64,000 nt of DNA from NCBI GenBank assembly GCA_011365025.1, contig RDOF01000002.1:114555-178554 (forward strand), read 5' to 3'. The first letter of the stretch is position 1, and every line of letters starts with the position of its first letter. Below are positions 60,595 to 64,000 of this stretch, in pieces. This stretch comes from Candidatus Thorarchaeota archaeon. GTDB taxonomy: Archaea > Asgardarchaeota > Thorarchaeia > Thorarchaeales > Thorarchaeaceae. The notes beneath the pieces are model-generated. The model was not told the DNA's origin. It ran no database searches and worked only from the letters and a program-made list of their open reading frames with translations. Both the position numbers and the translations under genes were made by a program.

Positions 60595-61734
60595 ATGGCT
60601 GAAGACGAGTTTCTTGGCGCAAAGCCCATCGTTATTGACAACGGCACTGGGCTGAGCAAAAACGGTTATGCCGGCGAAGATCAGCCACGAAGCGTTTGGC
60701 CCACACTGATTGGATATCCACGTTACGAGTCGATTATGACTGATGTCGACCACTATACAAGGGATTACTACATCGGTGAGGAAGCCATCAACCTGCGTGG
60801 TGTACTGCGATTGGTTTATCCTATCACCCACGGTGTAATTGATGACTGGGATGCAATTGAGAAGATTTGGAGTTACACCTTCTACAATGACCTCAAGATA
60901 GACCCCAGTGAGAATCCTGTTCTCCTGACCGAGGCACCATTCAACCCTCGCGAGAACAGAGAGCGCATGGCATCTGTCATGTTTGACAACTTCGGTGTAC
61001 CAGCAGTATACGTTGCAACCCAAGCAGTACTCTCGCTGTACGCATCCGGAAGAACGACGGGGCTTGTCATAGACTCTGGTGACGGTGTTACTCACATCGT
61101 ACCAATCTACGAGGGCTTCGCTATCTCCCATGCTATCCGAAGAATTGATCTTGCAGGCCGCGACATCACCGAGTACCTGCGCAGACTGCTCAGGCAGAGA
61201 GGCTATTCCTTCGTTAGCGGTGCTGAGAAGGAAATCGTCAGAGACATCAAGGAGAAGCTCTGTTATGTAGCCCTTGATCCCGAGAGGGAAAGAACAGTCG
61301 CTGATAAGGCCGGTGTCGACAAGCCTTACATGCTCCCAGACGGTGAGGTAATCACTGTTGGTGCAGAGAGGTTCCAGGCTCCTGAGCTATTCTTCAATCC
61401 AAGCGCTATTGGTCTAGATACCCAACCACTCGACGACCACATCGTTGAGTCAATCAAGGCGTGTGACGTCGACCTACGACGTGACCTCTACGCCAACGTT
61501 GTGTTGTCCGGTGGTTCGACCATGTTCCCAGGACTCAAGGAGAGACTCCACAAGGAGATCACCGAACTAGTCCCAGAGAACATCGAGGTCCGTATCATTG
61601 CTCCACCTGAGAGACAGTACTCTGTCTGGATCGGCGGTTCCATTCTTGCCTCACTGAAGACCTTCCAGAAGATGTGGGTGAGCCGCAAGGAATTCGAAGA
61701 GCAAGGACCCGAAGTCATTCACAGGTGTATCTAA
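60595..61734 (+). CDS. Asgard actin (lokiactin-type)
   Basis: ATPase that forms filaments. The 379-residue length matches eukaryotic actin (375). Seen: [20 protein letters not shown] near 12-31 (phosphate loop 1), [17 protein letters not shown] near 108-124, [19 protein letters not shown] near 156-174 (phosphate loop 2), [17 protein letters not shown] near 306-322, [18 protein letters not shown] near 341-358 and the C-terminus EVIHRCI, near the eukaryotic IVHRKCF. The match is clearer than for crenactin. ATG 60595 with GAGG upstream. Possible partners are profilin- and gelsolin-like proteins, none in the window. Confidence 0.95.
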   Translation: MAEDEFLGAKPIVIDNGTGLSKNGYAGEDQPRSVWPTLIGYPRYESIMTDVDHYTRDYYIGEEAINLRGVLRLVYPITHGVIDDWDAIEKIWSYTFYNDLKIDPSENPVLLTEAPFNPRENRERMASVMFDNFGVPAVYVATQAVLSLYASGRTTGLVIDSGDGVTHIVPIYEGFAISHAIRRIDLAGRDITEYLRRLLRQRGYSFVSGAEKEIVRDIKEKLCYVALDPERERTVADKAGVDKPYMLPDGEVITVGAERFQAPELFFNPSAIGLDTQPLDDHIVESIKACDVDLRRDLYANVVLSGGSTMFPGLKERLHKEITELVPENIEVRIIAPPERQYSVWIGGSILASLKTFQKMWVSRKEFEEQGPEVIHRCI

Positions 61735-61741
61735 GACCTAG

Positions 61742-61790
61742 TTTAGTACTGAAGGATGGGCCGCGAAGCCCTCCTTCACACCTCTATTTC
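61742..61790 (+). terminator. Actin 3-prime hairpin element, copy 1
   Basis: GAAGGATGGG (61751-61760) pairs with CCCTCCTTC (61769-61777) around CCGCGAAG, with one bulge, followed by a T/C-rich stretch. It lies just after the actin stop. Related sequence recurs at 62499-62518 and 63932-63971, so this may be a repeated 3-prime element rather than a simple terminator. Confidence 0.6.
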
Positions 61791-61859
61791 TTACCTTGTC
61801 TGTTCTCGACACGCTCTTTTGATTCTCAGTATGAGTCATTAACGGACACTAAAACTGCC

Positions 61860-62339
61860 CTATCTAAGAGTTGCATATTGCTGAATTGAATAGAGGATAA
61901 TGTTGCTGGTTGTAAACAAGGAAGCAAAAACACCCAATGTAAGCATCTCAAGAGGGCCCTCAATAACAGCCAAGTATGCAATAGCTGACGCCCACAAAAG
62001 GGCATTTGCTATGATAGTAGCTCCGAGCTGTTTTCTTATTCCCCATATGATTCCTGCAGTTGTGGAATAGGTGACCAGCTTTGTCAAAAGTGAGAATGCA
62101 TCTTTCCCAAGACTTGACAGTTTATAGAGTCCATCATGATGATGCAAAAGTGGAGTCAACGAATTGAGATGATAGGAGAGAGCGGCACTCTCGGTTATTC
62201 CGGTGGCTTTCTTGATGTCAGTGAATTTCGCACCTCTGCTTTCTCCAACAAATCTAAGGATGTCCCTTCTAATCTGGTGACTGAGTGACTTGAACACATC
62301 TTCCTCGATATTGCTTGATTTCTCGTTTTCTTCTGACAT
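61860..62339 (-). CDS. ArsR-like winged helix with two C-terminal membrane helices
   Basis: A 159-residue protein. Winged helix: LSHQIRRDILRFVGESRGAKFTDIKKATGITESAALSYHL (in part, residues 19-60). The C-terminal half has two hydrophobic helices (ANALLWASAIAYLAVI, then MLTLGVFASLFTTSNIILY). It is probably a membrane-tethered transcription regulator. Convergent with actin. Together with the 1938-2957 gene this is the second membrane winged-helix protein in the window. Confidence 0.75.
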   Translation of the reverse strand: MSEENEKSSNIEEDVFKSLSHQIRRDILRFVGESRGAKFTDIKKATGITESAALSYHLNSLTPLLHHHDGLYKLSSLGKDAFSLLTKLVTYSTTAGIIWGIRKQLGATIIANALLWASAIAYLAVIEGPLEMLTLGVFASLFTTSNIILYSIQQYATLR

Positions 62340-62498
62340 GAAGTATCACGTATCTATTGGAGTATTGTAAGAATATAACTTGCCCAGTGTATTGGATTTT
62401 ACTAAAGGCTCGTGAACTTCTGCGAAATCAAGTTGCACTGACCAAGAATTACCAACAGATGTATCTACGGGCTAGAGCGCCTCTGCAGGTGATCTCCA

Positions 62499-62518
62499 AA
62501 GCCCTCCTTCACACCTCT
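62499..62518 (+). repeat. 3-prime element, copy 2 (half)
   Basis: Identical over 20 bases to 61766-61785 (right half of the actin hairpin plus its tail, beginning AAGCCCTCC). The left stem is missing or diverged. It sits in the gap before 62577 and is followed by CTTTTT. Confidence 0.55.
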
Positions 62519-62576
62519 CTTTTTCCATAGTCAAAGACTTCATAATCTCCCTTGAAAAGAATGACTTGGTGATTAG

Positions 62577-62849
62577 ATGGTCAGATATCCACAATTTGAG
62601 GTACTGAAGTCTGCCTTAGCCAAGGCGGAGCTTGAGGAAAAGGGAGTCCGAGTCATGGCGCTGGATAGCACCGTGTGTGAGATCTCCAAAATCCAGAGAT
62701 GGGTGGAATCCTACGGTCAGTTTGCAGTATATGAGAGTGAAGACACCGCGATTATTTTCAATGCGACCGACATTCTTTTCGTGGATGTTTCTGGGCCTGC
62801 TTTGGTACTTCAACTCAAGATTGCAAAGATGCCGGGATATCACAAGTAG
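62577..62849 (+). CDS. Small unknown protein
   Basis: A 90-residue soluble protein from ATG 62577. N-terminal helix FEVLKSALAKAELEEKGVR, then strand-rich QFAVYESEDTAIIFNATDIL. No domain recognised. It lies 115 bases before the GNAT gene in the same direction. Confidence 0.5.
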   Translation: MVRYPQFEVLKSALAKAELEEKGVRVMALDSTVCEISKIQRWVESYGQFAVYESEDTAIIFNATDILFVDVSGPALVLQLKIAKMPGYHK

Positions 62850-62964
62850 TCTGAGAAGCTCGAAGAGTAAGAACTTGAGTTCATTCACAAGTGGTGGAAA
62901 GTCAGAAGCGTTACAATTCAAATATGAAATCCCTGAAATACACCTAATGCGGGAGATTGACACC

Positions 62965-63924
62965 ATGAACCTGAAAATGCTGCCAATGAGTGAGATTGAC
63001 ATCGACGCCCACGCTCAATTAATCTACGAGTCCCGCCAGAATTCGCCCTTGCGTAACGATACGCGTACAATCGAGGGGATAAGACGAGCAATCCAATCCC
63101 TAAAAACACAAGGTGATGAATTTGTAATGTTTGCTGCCTTAGATGAAAGGAACAAGAGATTGCTAGGTCAGCTACTAATGTGGCTTGAATGGGGGGAGAT
63201 GGGTATTGCGAGACCTTGGCAACCTATTGTTCATCCTGAGGCTGATCAAGAGGCAGTGGCTATTGCCCTTATCAACCAGGCGAAGACATTGGTAGATTCG
63301 CATTCAAAATCAAGGTTGGAAGTTTGGATGGAGCTCAGAAGTGACAAGGATGAGGAAATAAGCTCGGTCTATATACCATGGTATGAGAAGTGTGGTTATG
63401 AGTTGAGGGCAAAGGAGTACTTCATGGACACAGAATACTCCCGGCTAAGAGTGTTAGAATCCTCAGTACCAAATGGAATAGAAGTCGTGGCAATGTCTGA
63501 GTTACCCTATGAAAAACTCAAGAACGCGGTCCTGAGCACATTCCGAAACGGCGCAGACAAATGGTTTGAAACTATGACACAGTCTCAGCAAGAGAGCTCA
63601 ACCGATGCTTGGCTCAAGAAGGATGACACCTTCGACGACGATGCTTCAATCGTCTTTATGGAAGATGGCAAGATTATTGGATACAACGTAATGAGGATTG
63701 TGGAGGATCAGGTGGAAGTCGGACCAATCGGTGTTCTCCCTTCTCATCGGAGCAGAGGCTTTGGACGTTCGCTATTATTAGCCTCGGTCAGAAGATTGGA
63801 GTCGAAGCGTCCTAAGAGGGTCTGGCTGACAGTTAGTACAGATAATGCGCCGGCCTATGATCTTTATTCCAATCTTGGCTTTGTGAACCAATATCGAATA
63901 CTCATATACACATGGATGCCTTAG
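62965..63924 (+). CDS. GNAT acetyltransferase with two domains
   Basis: About 319 residues with ATG 62965, which has GGGAG 9 bases upstream; the frame is open far upstream inside the preceding gene. Two GNAT folds: a degenerate first (residues 1-160) and a second with VGPIGVLPSHRSRGFGRSLL near 252-271 and APAYDLYSNLGFVNQY near 297-312. Same plan as the 44946 protein but with the active loop in the other half. Substrate unknown. Confidence 0.8.
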   Translation: MNLKMLPMSEIDIDAHAQLIYESRQNSPLRNDTRTIEGIRRAIQSLKTQGDEFVMFAALDERNKRLLGQLLMWLEWGEMGIARPWQPIVHPEADQEAVAIALINQAKTLVDSHSKSRLEVWMELRSDKDEEISSVYIPWYEKCGYELRAKEYFMDTEYSRLRVLESSVPNGIEVVAMSELPYEKLKNAVLSTFRNGADKWFETMTQSQQESSTDAWLKKDDTFDDDASIVFMEDGKIIGYNVMRIVEDQVEVGPIGVLPSHRSRGFGRSLLLASVRRLESKRPKRVWLTVSTDNAPAYDLYSNLGFVNQYRILIYTWMP

Positions 63925-63931
63925 TGCTCAT

Positions 63932-63971
63932 TTTAGCACTGAAGAATGGGTCGTGAAGCCATCCATCGTAC
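63932..63971 (+). repeat. 3-prime element, copy 3
   Basis: TTTAGCACTGAAGAATGGG then TCGTGAAGCC, close to copy 1 (61742-61771) with four transitions, and like copy 1 directly after a stop codon. The stem is weaker (GAAGAATGG / CCATCCATC). Confidence 0.5.
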
Positions 63972-64000
63972 ATGTTCCTCCATCAGCACCTAGTCATTCC

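Noticed and set aside
62632..62964. N-terminal 111 residues of the long GNAT frame
   Set aside because: Overlaps the 90-residue gene at 62577 and precedes a good ribosome site at 62951-62955.
1..64000. CRISPR array, rRNA or tRNA genes
   Set aside because: I scanned the gaps for spaced repeats and for T-arm-like motifs and saw none, despite the CARF-like gene.

Overview
The window comes from an archaeon. It carries an archaeal 20S proteasome alpha subunit, SBDS, the exosome core (Rrp4, Rrp41, Rrp42), ribosomal protein L37Ae, a Brix protein, Pcc1, prefoldin beta and a DHH phosphoesterase in one long run, and it has archaeal TATA boxes. A 379-residue actin at 60595-61734 with eukaryote-like spacing and C-terminus points to an Asgard archaeon. 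Thorarchaeota is my best guess, but that is inference. I see no CRISPR array, rRNA or tRNA.

Region by region. 1-15.8 kb is a heterodisulfide reductase (Hdr) hub. It has two HdrC-HdrB pairs, one giant HdrA (two HdrA modules plus an MvhD-like tail), and a second tandem HdrA transcribed with a multi-span membrane protein and a small DUF2096-like protein. Two radical SAM proteins, a membrane-tethered winged-helix protein and a frameshifted acidic surface protein lie among them. 15.9-17.8 kb is an ABC-2 exporter. 18-25 kb is a likely sugar or aldehyde catabolic operon (hydroxyacid dehydrogenase, FGGY kinase, class II aldolase, tungsten-type aldehyde:ferredoxin oxidoreductase) flanked by two SCP2 proteins and an AEC carrier. 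25-28 kb is a Zn/Mn-type ABC importer. 28.7-38.5 kb is the conserved protein and RNA quality-control run, ending in an EcfA-EcfA-EcfT module. 38.6-42.7 kb holds small and poorly known proteins. 42.8-50.6 kb carries histidine degradation (HutU, HutH, HutI), with a GNAT protein, a gene broken by an in-frame TGA, a PRC-barrel protein and a DtxR-type regulator between them. 50.8-55 kb holds a phosphoribosyltransferase, t6A genes (Cgi121, Sua5), a THUMP protein and a nucleotidyltransferase with a CDP-alcohol phosphatidyltransferase. 55-64 kb holds an intracellular FG-GAP propeller, a SAMHD1-like HD protein, a two-gene operon of a winged-helix/CARF-like protein and an RNase III-like protein, the actin gene, another membrane winged-helix protein and a GNAT protein.

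How the genes may work together. Ferredoxin reduced by the aldehyde oxidoreductase could feed the Hdr complexes, and the multi-span protein could link one of them to the membrane. Histidine catabolism yields formiminoglutamate, but no enzyme for that last step is visible here. The likeliest undescribed system is the CARF-like/RNase III-like pair at 58779-60294, next to actin and far from any visible CRISPR locus. Other unusual points are acidic C-terminal tails on three neighbouring RNA-machine proteins, a repeated 3-prime hairpin element after actin and at the window end, and two genes with likely disabling or erroneous lesions.
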